This document shows, piece after piece, positions 50,363 to 60,072 of a stretch of 64,000 bases of DNA (its first letter is position 1; each line of letters starts with the position of its first letter). A model generated the notes under the pieces. It made no database searches, had not been told where the DNA came from, and saw only the letters and a program-made list of their open reading frames with translations. The stretch is from Falsiroseomonas frigidaquae (GTDB taxonomy: Bacteria > Pseudomonadota > Alphaproteobacteria > Acetobacterales > Acetobacteraceae): contig NZ_JAAVTX010000005.1 in assembly GCF_012163145.1 (NCBI RefSeq), forward strand, positions 124,001 through 188,000, given 5' to 3'. A program made the translations under genes and the position numbers.

Positions 50363-50811
50363 GCGGCTTCACCATCACCCCCCTCGCCGCCCGCCACCGT
50401 GCGGATTGGGAGCGGCTCTATGCCGCCTATGCGGCGTTCTACAAGGTCGAGCAGACGGCGGAGATGCGCGAGCGCGTCTGGGGCTGGATCATGGACCCGG
50501 CGCATGAGGTGAAGGCGCTGGTGGCGGAGGATGCGGATGGACGGGCGATCGGCCTGGCGCATTATCGCCCCTTCGCCCGCCCGCTGGCCGCCGGCACCGG
50601 CGGCTTCCTGGACGATCTGTTCGTGGACCCGGCCCAGCGCGGCCGGCGAATCGCCGATGCGCTGATCGAGGCCGTGGCCGAGATCGGCCGGCAGCGCGGC
50701 TGGGGCGTGATCCGCTGGATCACCGCGGATGACAACTACCGCGGCCGCGGCGTGTATGACCGGCTGGCGACCCGGACCATGTGGATCACTTACGACCGCA
50801 AGCTGGGATAG
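50359..50811 (+). CDS. GNAT-family N-acetyltransferase
   Basis: A 150-residue acetyltransferase. The acetyl-CoA motif QRGRRIADALI is near residue 93, preceded by GGFLDDLFVDPAQ and followed by GVIRWITADDNYRGRGVYDRLATRT. The N-terminal TITPLAARHRADWERLYAAYAAFYKVEQ matches the short GNATs found after NUDIX genes. Translationally coupled to the NUDIX gene. Substrate unknown. Confidence 0.9.
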   Translation: MSGFTITPLAARHRADWERLYAAYAAFYKVEQTAEMRERVWGWIMDPAHEVKALVAEDADGRAIGLAHYRPFARPLAAGTGGFLDDLFVDPAQRGRRIADALIEAVAEIGRQRGWGVIRWITADDNYRGRGVYDRLATRTMWITYDRKLG

Positions 50812-51070
50812 AATTCTTCCTGAGCCCAAGGCGCCAGCGAGGCCTGCAGCCCTTTGGCTGCGCGTCCCTGGGCGCGGCGGCAAGGTTTGATCGCCGCATT
50901 CCTGAAGGTCTCGCCACCCACCCGCACGACAAATCCGGCCGGCATTAACCGCACCGTTACCCCGCACCCGGCAGAACCTGCCGGGCCGGCTTGGTCCGGC
51001 CTGGGGATGGCAGGATGCGATCGGCGGGGCATGGCGCAATCGGCGCGGATGGGCAGTGCGGAGGCAGCGC

Positions 51071-52774
51071 ATGGGTACGCTGACCGCGCAGCTCCGCGCC
51101 CTCGGGTCGCTGCGGCTGGCAGCGCTGCTGGGCGTCGGCCTGGCGGTGCTCGGGCTGGTCGCGATGCTGGCGATGCGCGCCTCCGACCCGCCCATGGCGC
51201 TGCTGTATGGCGACCTGGACCCGCGTGACGCCGGGCAGATGGTGGCGGTCCTGGAACGCGCACGAATCCCGCATCGCCTGGCCGCCGGCGGCGCGCAGAT
51301 CATGGTGCCGGAATCGGAAGTGCCGCGCGTCCGGCTGATGCTGGCGCGCGACGGCCTGCCGAGTGGCGGCTCGGTCGGCTACGAGATATTCGACCGCGGC
51401 GAAAGCCTGACAACGACGCCCTTCCAGCAGGATGTGAACCGGCTGCGCGCGCTGGAAGGCGAATTGTCCCGCACCATCCGCGGCCTGTCCGGCGTGCGCC
51501 AGGCCCGCGTGCACTTGGTGCTGCCGCGGCGCGAGCCCTTCTCCCGCGAACGCGGCGAGGCGCAGGCCAGCGTGGTGCTGACCATGCAGGGTTCGCAGCG
51601 GCTGGACCGGGAAGGCGTGCAGGCGGTGCTGCACCTGGTCGCCGCCGCCGTGCCGGGCCTGCGCCCGCAGCAGGTCTCCATCGTCGACAGCCGGGGCGAG
51701 CTGATGGCGCGCGGCGGCCAGGCACTCAGCGGCCCCGCCGCCGCGCAGACGGCGGAGGAGCTGCGCCGTGCGGCGGAGCGGCGCCTGGCCCGCGCGGTGG
51801 AGGAATTGCTGGAACGCACGCTGGGCCCGGGACGGGTGCGCGCGGAAGCCTCGGTCGAGATGGATTTCGATCGTGTGCAGACCATGGAGGAACGCTTCGA
51901 CCCGGAAAACCAGGTGCCGCGCAGCACCCAATCCGCCACCGAGAGCAACCGCAGCGGCGAAGCCGGCAACGTCTCCGTCGCCAACCAGCTGCCGGGCGCG
52001 GATGCGGCGGCCGGCGGCAGCCGCAGCGAACAGCAGCGATCCGAGGAGACGACGAATTTCGAGATCGGCCGCACCACGCGCAACGTGCTGCGCGAACAGC
52101 CGGCGCTGAAGCGCCTGTCGTTGGCCGTGCTGGTCGATGGCATCTGGGAACCGCAGCCGGATGGTGCGCCGCCGCGCTTCCGCGAACGCAACGCGGATGA
52201 GATCCAGCGCATCATGTCGCTCGCGCGGTCCGCCGTCGGCTTCAACGAGGAACGTGGCGACAAGGTGGAGGTGGTGAGCCTGCGCTTCGCCGAGCCGCCG
52301 ATGGCGGATGCCACATCGGATGGCTTCTCCATCCTCGGCCAGGCGGTGCCGCCGGCGCTGATCGGGCGGTTGATCGAAAGCAGCATCCTGGCGCTGGTGG
52401 CGCTGGCGGCGATCCTGCTGATCGGCAAGCCGGTGACCAACCGCCTGCTGCTGGCGATGGCGCCGCAGCCGGTGCTGGTCGGCATCGGGCCGGATGGCAC
52501 CGCCATCACCTTCACCAGCGCGGCGGAAGCGGCGGCGGCGCAGGCGAATGGCCTGATCACCGGTGCAGCCCAGGTGGCCGGGCCGGACGGCACGCCGCTG
52601 ATCCAGCAGGGCGAGGCCGTGGCGGAGGAGGAGGACGCGATGGTCAAGCTCGCCCGCGTCGAGGGCCAGATGCGCGCCTCCGCCCTCGCGGCGCTGGCGG
52701 AGATGGTCGACAGCAACCCCGATGCCGCGGTGACGGTGATCCGCCGCTGGCTCGCACCGCCGGAGACATTGTGA
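51071..52774 (+). CDS. fliF: Flagellar MS-ring protein FliF
   Basis: 567 residues; a membrane ring protein of the flagellar basal body. The first membrane helix is [18 protein letters not shown] near residue 20, a second near 440 ([17 protein letters not shown]). The ring-building motifs [34 protein letters not shown] are clear near 100. The C terminus from about 500 ([32 protein letters not shown]) is the FliG-binding tail. It is first in the flagellar operon. Upstream, 259 bases carry a small stem CCGGCAG/CTGCCGG (50968-50984); a sigma-54 promoter was searched for but no convincing GG/GC spacing was found. The ATG at 51071 is preferred over a GTG at 51056. Confidence 0.95.
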   Translation: MGTLTAQLRALGSLRLAALLGVGLAVLGLVAMLAMRASDPPMALLYGDLDPRDAGQMVAVLERARIPHRLAAGGAQIMVPESEVPRVRLMLARDGLPSGGSVGYEIFDRGESLTTTPFQQDVNRLRALEGELSRTIRGLSGVRQARVHLVLPRREPFSRERGEAQASVVLTMQGSQRLDREGVQAVLHLVAAAVPGLRPQQVSIVDSRGELMARGGQALSGPAAAQTAEELRRAAERRLARAVEELLERTLGPGRVRAEASVEMDFDRVQTMEERFDPENQVPRSTQSATESNRSGEAGNVSVANQLPGADAAAGGSRSEQQRSEETTNFEIGRTTRNVLREQPALKRLSLAVLVDGIWEPQPDGAPPRFRERNADEIQRIMSLARSAVGFNEERGDKVEVVSLRFAEPPMADATSDGFSILGQAVPPALIGRLIESSILALVALAAILLIGKPVTNRLLLAMAPQPVLVGIGPDGTAITFTSAAEAAAAQANGLITGAAQVAGPDGTPLIQQGEAVAEEEDAMVKLARVEGQMRASALAALAEMVDSNPDAAVTVIRRWLAPPETL

Positions 52775-53769
52775 GCAACACCCTGACTGGCCCGCAGAAG
52801 GCCGCCACGCTGATGCTCGCGCTGGGCGACGAGCACGCCGCGAAAATCTTCACCCGGCTGCATGAGGACGAGATCCGCGACCTGTCGCTGGCGATGGCCG
52901 CGCTGGGCTCCGTCGGCGCCAGCACGGTCGAGGCGGTGGTGGAGGAATTCGCCAGCCAGATCGGCCAGGCAGGGCATCTGGTGGGCTCCTATGAGAGCAC
53001 GGAGCGGATGCTGCTGAAGACGCTGCCGAAGGAGCGCGTCGCCCAGATCATGGAGGAAATCCGCGGCCCAGCCGGCCGCACCATGTGGGACAAGCTGGGC
53101 AATGTGAATGAGGCGGTGCTGGCGAACTACCTGAAGAACGAATACCCGCAGACCGTCTCCGTGGTGCTTTCCAAGGTGCGGCCGGACCATGCCGCGCGCG
53201 TGCTGTCCCTGCTGCCCGAAGGCTTCGCCATGGAAGTGGTGATGCGCATGCTGCGGATGGAGACGGTGCAGAAGGAAGCGCTGGAGGGCGTGGAGCGCAC
53301 GCTGCGGATGGAGTTCATGTCGAACCTCGCCCGCGGCTCGCGCCGCGATGCGCATGAGGTGATGGCGGAAATCTTCAACAACCTGGACCGCGCCGCGGAA
53401 GGCCGCATCCTGTCCGCGCTGGAGGAACGTTCGCGCGAGAGTGCGGAGAAGATCCGCGCGCTGATGTTCACCTTCGACGACCTGCAGCGGCTGGACCAGG
53501 CGGGCGTGCAGGCGCTGCTGCGCGCGGTGCCGAAGGACAAGCTCACCCTGGCGCTGAAGGGCGCGTCGGAGGCGCTGCGCGACATCTTCTTCCGCAACCT
53601 GTCCGACCGCGCGTCGAAGCTGCTGAAGGACGATCTGGCCGGCATGGGCCCGGTTAAGCTGCGCGACGTGGACGACGCACAGGCGCAGATCGTCGGCATC
53701 GCCAAGGACCTGGCGGCGCAGGGCCAGATCCAGATCGCCGACGGGCGCGACGACGAGATGCTGGCATGA
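52771..53769 (+). CDS. fliG: Flagellar motor switch protein FliG
   Basis: 332 residues, the torque-generating part of the C-ring. Characteristic blocks: [42 protein letters not shown] at the N terminus (FliF-binding), the [27 protein letters not shown] middle block, and the C-terminal torque helix [34 protein letters not shown] with the conserved charged residues. Starts with GTG overlapping the fliF stop and its own stop overlaps fliH. Confidence 0.96.
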   Translation: MSNTLTGPQKAATLMLALGDEHAAKIFTRLHEDEIRDLSLAMAALGSVGASTVEAVVEEFASQIGQAGHLVGSYESTERMLLKTLPKERVAQIMEEIRGPAGRTMWDKLGNVNEAVLANYLKNEYPQTVSVVLSKVRPDHAARVLSLLPEGFAMEVVMRMLRMETVQKEALEGVERTLRMEFMSNLARGSRRDAHEVMAEIFNNLDRAAEGRILSALEERSRESAEKIRALMFTFDDLQRLDQAGVQALLRAVPKDKLTLALKGASEALRDIFFRNLSDRASKLLKDDLAGMGPVKLRDVDDAQAQIVGIAKDLAAQGQIQIADGRDDEMLA

Positions 53770-54380
53770 TGAATGCGCTGCGACTGCCCGATCTCGGCGC
53801 CCCGCCGCCCGCGCCGCCGCCACCACCGCCGGACCCGGAGGTGCTGCTGGCCGAGGCCCGCGCCGCCGGCTTCGCCGAGGGCCGCGCTGCCGGCCACGCG
53901 GCCGGGCTGAAGGAAGGCCGCGCCGATCAGGCCCGCGCGCAGGAGGCCGCGATCCAGCGCGCGCTGGAACGCATGGCCGCGCTGCTGGCCGATGCCGCGG
54001 AAGCGGGCCGCGCGGTCGCCACCGAATCCGCCCAGGCGCTGGCCGAGCTGGTGATGGAGGCGGTGGATTTCGGCCTGCCTGGCGCCGCCGAAAGGCTCGG
54101 CGCGGATCTGGTGCCGCGGCTGGTCGTGCCGCTGCTGCCGGCCATCGCCGACAGGCCGGAGGCGGTGCTGCATGTGGCGCCCGAGCTGGCGGCGGCGACG
54201 GCCGCGCGGATGCCGCATGGCGGGCCGGAAGTGCGCGGCGATGCGGCGGTCAAGCCGGGTGACGCGCGGCTTGAATGGCGCGACGGCGCGCTGGTGATCT
54301 CGCTCGATGCGCGCCGCCAGGCCCTGGCGGAGGTGCTGCGGAATGCTGGGCTCGGAACGGACAAGGAAATCACGGCATGA
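53766..54380 (+). CDS. fliH: Flagellar assembly protein FliH
   Basis: 204 residues; the export ATPase regulator. The N terminus is Pro-rich ([17 protein letters not shown]), followed by a GxxxG-like stretch [29 protein letters not shown] (residues ~30-60), typical of FliH. The C-terminal half is FliH-like with [21 protein letters not shown]. Position between fliG and fliN is the Caulobacter order (flbE/fliH). ATGA overlap with fliG. Confidence 0.85.
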   Translation: MMNALRLPDLGAPPPAPPPPPPDPEVLLAEARAAGFAEGRAAGHAAGLKEGRADQARAQEAAIQRALERMAALLADAAEAGRAVATESAQALAELVMEAVDFGLPGAAERLGADLVPRLVVPLLPAIADRPEAVLHVAPELAAATAARMPHGGPEVRGDAAVKPGDARLEWRDGALVISLDARRQALAEVLRNAGLGTDKEITA

Positions 54381-54700
54381 GCGCGCAGGATGGCTTCGAG
54401 GCGGTTCCGGCGACGGAGGCGCAGCACAGTTCCGGCGGCGCCAGCGGGCCGCGCGACCTCGATGCGGTCTACGACATCCCGGTGCAGGTCAGCGCCGTGC
54501 TCGGCCGCGCCACCATGCAGGTCTCGCAGCTTCTCAAGCTGGGCCGCGGCGCGGTGGTGGAGCTGGATCGCAAGCTGGGCGAGGCGGTGGACATCTACGT
54601 CAACAACCGCCTGGTGGCGCGCGGCGAGGTGGTGATGGTGGATGACAACCGGCTCGGCGTGACGATGACGGAAATCGTCAAGTCCGACCGGGGCGGCTGA
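54377..54700 (+). CDS. fliN: Flagellar motor switch protein FliN
   Basis: 107 residues; C-ring component. The SpoA/FliN domain is visible as LDAVYDIPVQVSAVLGRATMQVSQLLKLGRGAVVELDRKLGEAVDIYVNNRLVARGEVVMVDDNRLGVTMTEIV-type from residue 30 to the end, including the DRKLGEAVDIYVNNRL core. ATGA overlap with fliH. The longer in-frame start 102 bases upstream lies inside fliH and is rejected. Confidence 0.95.
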   Translation: MSAQDGFEAVPATEAQHSSGGASGPRDLDAVYDIPVQVSAVLGRATMQVSQLLKLGRGAVVELDRKLGEAVDIYVNNRLVARGEVVMVDDNRLGVTMTEIVKSDRGG

Positions 54701-54704
54701 GGCC

Positions 54705-56123
54705 ATGGCGCGGCTGCTGATCATCGGTTCCCTGGAAGGGGAGCTGGGCGCCGCCGCCCGCGTCGCCATCGCGCGCGGTGCCAGGCTGGGCCATGCGGAA
54801 GGCGTCGGCGCCGGACTGGAACGGCTGCGCGTGGAAGGCGCCGACCTCGCGCTGGTCGATCTGCGGCATGATGTGGTGTGGCTGGTGCAGGCGCTGGCGG
54901 CCGAGCGCATTGCCTGCCCCGTGGTCGCCTGCGGCCGCGCCGAGGATGCCGAGGCGGCGGTGCGCGCGATCGAGGGTGGGGCGCGGGATTTCCTGCCGCT
55001 GCCGCCGGATGCCGACCTCATCATCGCCATGCTGGAGGCCGCCGGTGCCGCGCCACGCGCCGATGCGCCGCTGGCGCGCGACCCGGCGATGGCGACGCTG
55101 CTGGCGCGCGTGGCGCAGGTGGCGCGGGCCGAGGCCTCCGTCCTGCTTACCGGCGAAAGCGGCACCGGCAAGGAAGTGATGGCGCGCCACCTGCACGCGC
55201 TGTCGAAGCGCGCGCGCGGCCCCTTCGTCGCGCTGAACTGCGCGGCGCTGCCGGAGACGCTGCTGGAATCGGAATTGTTCGGCCACGAGAAAGGCGCCTT
55301 CTCCGGCGCCGTCGCCGCGCGCAAGGGCAAGTTCGAGCAGGCCGATGGCGGCACGCTGCTGCTGGATGAGATCGGCGAGATGGACCCGCGGCTGCAGGCA
55401 AAGATTCTCCGGGTTCTCCAGGAACGGGAAGTGGACCGGCTGGGTGGCGGCGCGCCCTGCAAGGTGGATGTGCGCATCATCGCCGCGACGCATCGCGACC
55501 TGCTGACGGAAGTCGGCGCGGGACGGTTCCGGGAGGATCTGTACTTCCGGCTCAACGTGGTGGCGCTGCGGATTCCGCCGCTGCGCGAACGCCCCTCGGA
55601 CATCCTGCCGCTGGCCGACCATTTCGCCGCCCGCTACGCGCAGGTGAACGGCCTGCCGGAACGCGCGCTTGCGCCGCTGGCGCGCCACCGGCTGATGGCG
55701 CATCCCTGGCCGGGCAATGTGCGGGAGCTGGAGAACGCCATCCACCGCGCCGTGCTGCTGGCGGAAGGCCATGAGATCGGGCCGGATGCGATCGAGCTGT
55801 CGCAGCCCGCCACGCCGCGCGCCACGATGACGACCGCCCCCGCCGCACCTGCCGCCGTACCGCCCTCATCCCCGCCGGGCCAGGTCGCCGCCCTGGTCGG
55901 CCGCAAGGTGGAGGAGGTGGAGCGGGAGCTGATCCTGGAGACGCTGTCGCATTGCCTCGGCAACCGCACGCGCGCGGCCGAGATCCTCGGCATCTCGATC
56001 CGCACGCTGCGCAACAAGCTCGGCGAATACCGCACCGCCGGCATCGTCGTGACCCCGGCACCGGGCCAGCCACCATCACCGCCACAATCATCCCCGCAAT
56101 CGACGCTGCAGATCGCCGTCTGA
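54705..56123 (+). CDS. flbD: Sigma-54-dependent flagellar regulator FlbD
   Basis: 472 residues. The N-terminal ~115 are an atypical receiver (LLIIGSLEGELGAAARVAI) like Caulobacter FlbD, lacking the usual acidic pair. The AAA+ domain has Walker A GESGTGKEV near 155, the loop FGHEKGAFSGAVAARKGKF near 200 (GAFTGA in most activators), and GGTLLLDEIGEMDPRLQAKIL near 220. A Fis-type helix-turn-helix ends the protein (NRTRAAEILGISIRTLRNKLGEY). It sits inside the operon it most likely controls together with sigma-54. Confidence 0.92.
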   Translation: MARLLIIGSLEGELGAAARVAIARGARLGHAEGVGAGLERLRVEGADLALVDLRHDVVWLVQALAAERIACPVVACGRAEDAEAAVRAIEGGARDFLPLPPDADLIIAMLEAAGAAPRADAPLARDPAMATLLARVAQVARAEASVLLTGESGTGKEVMARHLHALSKRARGPFVALNCAALPETLLESELFGHEKGAFSGAVAARKGKFEQADGGTLLLDEIGEMDPRLQAKILRVLQEREVDRLGGGAPCKVDVRIIAATHRDLLTEVGAGRFREDLYFRLNVVALRIPPLRERPSDILPLADHFAARYAQVNGLPERALAPLARHRLMAHPWPGNVRELENAIHRAVLLAEGHEIGPDAIELSQPATPRATMTTAPAAPAAVPPSSPPGQVAALVGRKVEEVERELILETLSHCLGNRTRAAEILGISIRTLRNKLGEYRTAGIVVTPAPGQPPSPPQSSPQSTLQIAV

Positions 56124-56127
56124 TCGC

Positions 56128-58191
56128 ATGGGAAGCCTGGTGATTCCGGCCTGGCTGATCCGCGCCCGGCCAACGGGCGACGTGGCGCTTGGTCTCGGCG
56201 TGGTGATGCTGGTGGCGGTGCTGGTGGTGCCGCTGCCATCCTGGCTGATGGATGCCGGGCTGGCGCTGTCCATCACCGCATCCGTGCTGGTGCTGATGGT
56301 GTCGCTGTTCATGCGGCGGCCGCTGGATTTCACATCCTTCCCCACGGTGCTGCTGCTGACCACGCTGCTGCGCCTGGCGCTGAACGTTGCCACCACGCGC
56401 GCCATCCTGACCAATGGGCATGAGGGGCCGAACGCCGCTGGGCATGTGATCTCTGCCTTCGGCGGCTTCCTGATGGGTGGCGATGTCCTTGTCGGCATCA
56501 TCGTCTTCGCCATCTTGCTGCTGGTGAATTTCGTCGTCGTCTCCAAGGGCTCCGGCCGCATCGCGGAAGTGGCGGCGCGGTTCAGCCTGGATGCGATGCC
56601 GGGCAAGCAGATGGCAATCGATGCCGACCTGTCCGCCGGCCTGCTGACGGAAGACCAGGCACGGTTGCGGCGGCGGGAGCTGGAGGAAGAAAGCGGCTTC
56701 TACGGTGCCATGGACGGTGCCGCGAAGTTCGTCCGCGGCGATGCGATCGCCGGCCTCGTCACCACGCTGATCAACCTGCTGGCCGGCATCGCCATCGGCA
56801 CCATCCGCCAGGGCCTGCCCTTCGGCGAGGCGGTCACCACCTATTCGATGCTGACGGTGGGCGATGGGCTGGTCGGGCAGATCCCGGCGCTGCTGGTCTC
56901 GCTCGCCGCCGGCATCGTGGTGACCAAGGGCGGCGTCGAGGGTCGGGCGGACCAGGCGCTGGTGCTGCAGCTCGGCGGTGCTAAGCCGCTGCGGCTGGCC
57001 GCAGGTGCGGCGGTGGTGATGGGGCTGCTGCCGGGCATGCCGATCATCCCCTTCCTGGCGCTGGCCGGCGCCGCCGCCTATGGCGCGCATCTGCAGGACC
57101 TGGCCGCCCGCACCCGCCGCGCGGTGGCGGAGGCGCCGCCGCCACCACCCGGCGAACCGCCGGCCAGCGATTCGCTGAAGATGGACCTGCTGCGGCTGGA
57201 ACTCGGCTATGGCCTTCTCAGCCTGGCCGCCGGCGATGCGCCTCGCCTGTCCGAGCAGATCCGCACATTGCGGAAAACCACGGCGCAGGAGCTGGGCTTC
57301 GTGCTGCCCAGCGTGCGCATCCAGGACAATCTGCAGCTGCCGGCCGATACCTATGTGATCCGGGTGAAGGAGATCGAGGCCGGGCGCGGATCGCTGAAGC
57401 CGCCGCTGCACCTGGCGATCGACCCTTCCGGCAACCCGCCCGCCTTGCCGGGGGAGCGCGTGCAGGAACCCACCTTCGGCCTGCCCGCCGCCTGGATCGA
57501 GGAATTCCGGCGGGAGGAGGCGCTGGCGCTGGGCTGCACCGTGGTGGACGCCGCCGGCGTGCTGGCGACCCACCTGACGGAGGTCACCCGGGAAAACATG
57601 CCGGAGATGCTGTCTTTCGCGGAAACACAGAAGCTGCTGGATGAGATGACGCCGGAGCACAAGCGCCTGGTCTCCGACCTCGTCCCGGCGCAGGCCAGCA
57701 TCGGCACGGTGCAGCGGCTGTTGCAGGCGCTGCTGGCGGAGCGTGTCTCCATCCGCGACCTGCCGACCATCCTGGAAGGCATGCAGGAGGCGGCGGCCAG
57801 CGGCGCGCGCTCGCTCAGTCCGATCCTGGCGATGGTGCGGATGCGGCTCGCCCGGCAGATCAGCGACGCGGCGCGCGGGCCGCAGGGCTATGTGCCCATC
57901 ATCGCGCTGTCCGGCGAATGGGAGCAGGCCTTCGCCGAGGCGCTGGTCGGCCCCGGGGAGGAAAAGCAGCTCGCCATGGCGCCGTCGAAGCTGTCTTCCT
58001 TCATGACGGCGCTGCGCGCCGCCTTCGATGCGGCGAGCAGCCAGGGGGAGCCTGCGGTTCTCGTCTGTTCCGGCAGCATCCGCGCGCATGTGCGCGCCGT
58101 GGTCGAACGTTTCCGGCCGGCGACCAGCGTGCTGGCGCATAACGAGATCCATGCGCGCGCGCGCATCCGTACGATCGGCACGGTGCTATGA
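56128..58191 (+). CDS. flhA: Flagellar export gate protein FlhA
   Basis: 687 residues, an inner-membrane component of the flagellar type III exporter. Membrane helices occupy residues ~15-320 with the FHIPEP region TTLLRLALNVATTRAILTNG and NFVVVSKGSGRIAEVAARF near 110-150. The cytoplasmic C-terminal half has GFVLPSVRIQDNLQLPADTYVIRVKEIEAGRG and EHKRLVSDLVPAQASIGTVQRLLQALLAERVSIRDLPTILEG. Five bases after flbD, 13 bases before flhF. Confidence 0.97.
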   Translation: MGSLVIPAWLIRARPTGDVALGLGVVMLVAVLVVPLPSWLMDAGLALSITASVLVLMVSLFMRRPLDFTSFPTVLLLTTLLRLALNVATTRAILTNGHEGPNAAGHVISAFGGFLMGGDVLVGIIVFAILLLVNFVVVSKGSGRIAEVAARFSLDAMPGKQMAIDADLSAGLLTEDQARLRRRELEEESGFYGAMDGAAKFVRGDAIAGLVTTLINLLAGIAIGTIRQGLPFGEAVTTYSMLTVGDGLVGQIPALLVSLAAGIVVTKGGVEGRADQALVLQLGGAKPLRLAAGAAVVMGLLPGMPIIPFLALAGAAAYGAHLQDLAARTRRAVAEAPPPPPGEPPASDSLKMDLLRLELGYGLLSLAAGDAPRLSEQIRTLRKTTAQELGFVLPSVRIQDNLQLPADTYVIRVKEIEAGRGSLKPPLHLAIDPSGNPPALPGERVQEPTFGLPAAWIEEFRREEALALGCTVVDAAGVLATHLTEVTRENMPEMLSFAETQKLLDEMTPEHKRLVSDLVPAQASIGTVQRLLQALLAERVSIRDLPTILEGMQEAAASGARSLSPILAMVRMRLARQISDAARGPQGYVPIIALSGEWEQAFAEALVGPGEEKQLAMAPSKLSSFMTALRAAFDAASSQGEPAVLVCSGSIRAHVRAVVERFRPATSVLAHNEIHARARIRTIGTVL

Positions 58192-58204
58192 AAGCATCGG
58201 GGCA

Positions 58205-59329
58205 GTGAAACTACGCGTCATCCGCGCGGCGAAGATGTCGGACGCCATGGCGCAGCTGCGCGCCGAGCTGGGCGAGGATGCGGTGCTGCTCTCCACCCGC
58301 CGCATCGCCGGCGGCGTGGAGGTGACGGCGGCGCAGGACCAGGACGACGAGCCGCTGATGATCGCGCCGGATGCGGTGCCGAACCATCGCGCCATCCCGC
58401 CCGACCTGGCGCGCCACAACGTACCGGCGGCGCTGGCGCACCGGCTGGCGGAGGGCCGGCTGGCGGCGGCGCTGGACAACGTGCTCGGCTTCGCCCGCCT
58501 GCCGCTCGGCCCGGCGCCGCTGCTGCTGGCCGGGCCGCCGGGTGCGGGCAAGACACTGACGGCGGCCAAGCTCGCCACGAGGCTGGTGCTGGCCGGCAAG
58601 CCGCCGCTGCTGATCAGCGCCGATGGCCGCAAGGCGGGCGCGGCCGAACAGCTCGCCGCCTTCGCCCGGGTGTTGGATCTGCCGCTGGCGATCGCGGGTG
58701 GGCCCGCCGCGCTGGGCAAGGCGCTGGCGCGGCGTGGCGCGGGGCAGCCGGTGCTGGTGGACCTGCCGGGCTGCGATCCCTTCGACCCGGCGGGCGCCCG
58801 CACCCTCGCCGCGATGCTGGAAGTGGCGAAGGGCGCCTGCGTGCTGGTGCTGCCGGCGGGGCTGGACCCGGAGGAAGCGGCGGAGACGGCGGGCGCCTTC
58901 CGCCTGCTCGGCTGCCGGCACCTGCTGCCGACGCGGCTGGATTGCGCGCGGCGGCTCGGCAGCGTGCTGGCGGCCGCCGCGGTCGGCCTGCCGCTGACCG
59001 AGGCCGGCACCGGGCCGGATGCCTCGGGCGGGCTGGAACCCTTGACGCCGGAAGGCCTGGCGCGGCGCCTCGCCGCGCCGGCCGCGCACGCATCCGGCGC
59101 ATCGGGCTCGGCGCGGGCGGGGCCATCGGGCACCGCACGGGCCGAGCCACCAGGCGCCGTTCGAGCTGGCGCATCGGGCGCCCTTCGGGATGCTGTATCG
59201 GGCGCCCTTCGGGATGCTGCATCGGGCGCCCTTCGGGCTGAACCATCGGGCGCCCTTCGGGCTGAGCCACCGGGCGCCCTTCGGGCTGAACCATCGGGCG
59301 CCCTTCGGGCGACGCAGGAGAAAGCATGA
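58205..59329 (+). CDS. flhF: FlhF-like SRP-type GTPase with repeat tail
   Basis: 374 residues from the GTG at 58205. The N-terminal part is FlhF-like (KMSDAMAQLRAELGEDAVLLSTRRIAGGVEVTAAQ). The NG domain follows: GPPGAGKTLTAAKLATRLV at ~120, then ADGRKAGAAEQL at ~140 (DTYR in SRP GTPases), DLPGCDP at ~185 (DTAGR), and PTRLDC at ~240 (TKLDE). These G motifs are diverged. The last ~55 residues are six copies of an eight-residue unit around SGALRAEP, made by a 24-bp tandem repeat. It lies before flhG as in polar flagellates, consistent with a polar flagellum role. Confidence 0.82.
   Translation: MKLRVIRAAKMSDAMAQLRAELGEDAVLLSTRRIAGGVEVTAAQDQDDEPLMIAPDAVPNHRAIPPDLARHNVPAALAHRLAEGRLAAALDNVLGFARLPLGPAPLLLAGPPGAGKTLTAAKLATRLVLAGKPPLLISADGRKAGAAEQLAAFARVLDLPLAIAGGPAALGKALARRGAGQPVLVDLPGCDPFDPAGARTLAAMLEVAKGACVLVLPAGLDPEEAAETAGAFRLLGCRHLLPTRLDCARRLGSVLAAAAVGLPLTEAGTGPDASGGLEPLTPEGLARRLAAPAAHASGASGSARAGPSGTARAEPPGAVRAGASGALRDAVSGALRDAASGALRAEPSGALRAEPPGALRAEPSGALRATQEKA
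59171..59314 (+). repeat. 24-bp tandem repeat (6 units) in flhF
   Basis: Six contiguous 24-base units (starts 59171, 59195, 59219, 59243, 59267, 59291) that encode the SGALR-type octapeptides at the end of FlhF. The core CGGGCGCCCTTCGGG is identical in all six; variation is confined to the last five bases. Confidence 0.95.
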
Positions 59330-60072
59330 CGGGACGGATCATCGCCGTCGCATCCGGCAAGGGCGGCGTCGGCAAGACCTGGCTGTCCATCACCCTGGCG
59401 CATGCGCTGGCCGAACAGGGTCGCCGCGTGGTGCTGATGGACGCGGATCTCGGGCTGGCCAATGCGGATGTGCAACTCGGCCTGAATCCCGGCCGGGACC
59501 TTGGCGCGGTGCTGGGTGGCGCGGCGGTGGAGGACGCGGCGCAGGCACTGCCTGCCGGCTTTCATCTGCTGGCCGGGCGGTCGGGCAGCGGGGCGCTGGC
59601 GGGCCTGGCAGGCGCCGGGCTGGAGGCGGCGCTGGACCTGCCGCGGCGCCTGGCCGCGCGGTTCCAGGATGTGGTGGTGGATCTCGGCGCGGGGGTGGAG
59701 GCGCCGCAGCGCCGTCTCGCCGCGCTGGCCGACCTGCTGCTGGTGCTGGCGACGGAGGAACCGACCAGCCTGACGGACGCCTATGCCGTTCTGAAGCTGC
59801 ATGCGCGGGATGCTCCGCAGGGCGATGCGCGGCTGGTGGTGAACCTGGCCGGCACCGCCGCCACCGGCCAGCGCACCCATGCGACGCTGGCCGCCGCGGT
59901 GCGCCGCTTCCTGGCGCGCGGGCTGCCCCTGGCCGGCGTGGTGCGTCGCGATGCCAAGGTGCCGGATGCCATCCGCCACCAGACCCCGCTGCTGACCCGG
60001 CACCCGGGCTGCGTTGCCGCGCAGGATGTCCGCGCGCTGGCGCGCGGGCTGCTGGCTTCAGCCGCGGCGTAG
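59326..60072 (+). CDS. flhG: MinD/ParA-family ATPase FlhG
   Basis: 248 residues; with FlhF it is thought to set flagellar number and place. The deviant Walker A SGKGGVGKTWLS is near residue 10, DADLGLANADVQLGL near 40, VVDLGAGVEAPQRRLAAL near 120, ATEEPTSLTDAYAVLK near 145. It starts directly with the ATPase core and lacks the N-terminal DQAxxLR activation helix of typical FlhG. ATGA overlap with flhF. Its 3' end overlaps the convergent TPR-methyltransferase by 15 bases. Confidence 0.88.
   Translation: MTGRIIAVASGKGGVGKTWLSITLAHALAEQGRRVVLMDADLGLANADVQLGLNPGRDLGAVLGGAAVEDAAQALPAGFHLLAGRSGSGALAGLAGAGLEAALDLPRRLAARFQDVVVDLGAGVEAPQRRLAALADLLLVLATEEPTSLTDAYAVLKLHARDAPQGDARLVVNLAGTAATGQRTHATLAAAVRRFLARGLPLAGVVRRDAKVPDAIRHQTPLLTRHPGCVAAQDVRALARGLLASAAA

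Noticed and set aside
50812-51070. Sigma-54 promoter upstream of fliF
   Set aside because: TGGCAGGATGCG resembles the start of the motif but the GG-to-GC spacing is wrong, so it is not called.
59171-59314. Reverse-strand EGRPMVQP-type repeat protein
   Set aside because: It is the antisense reading of the flhF repeats, with no start signal.
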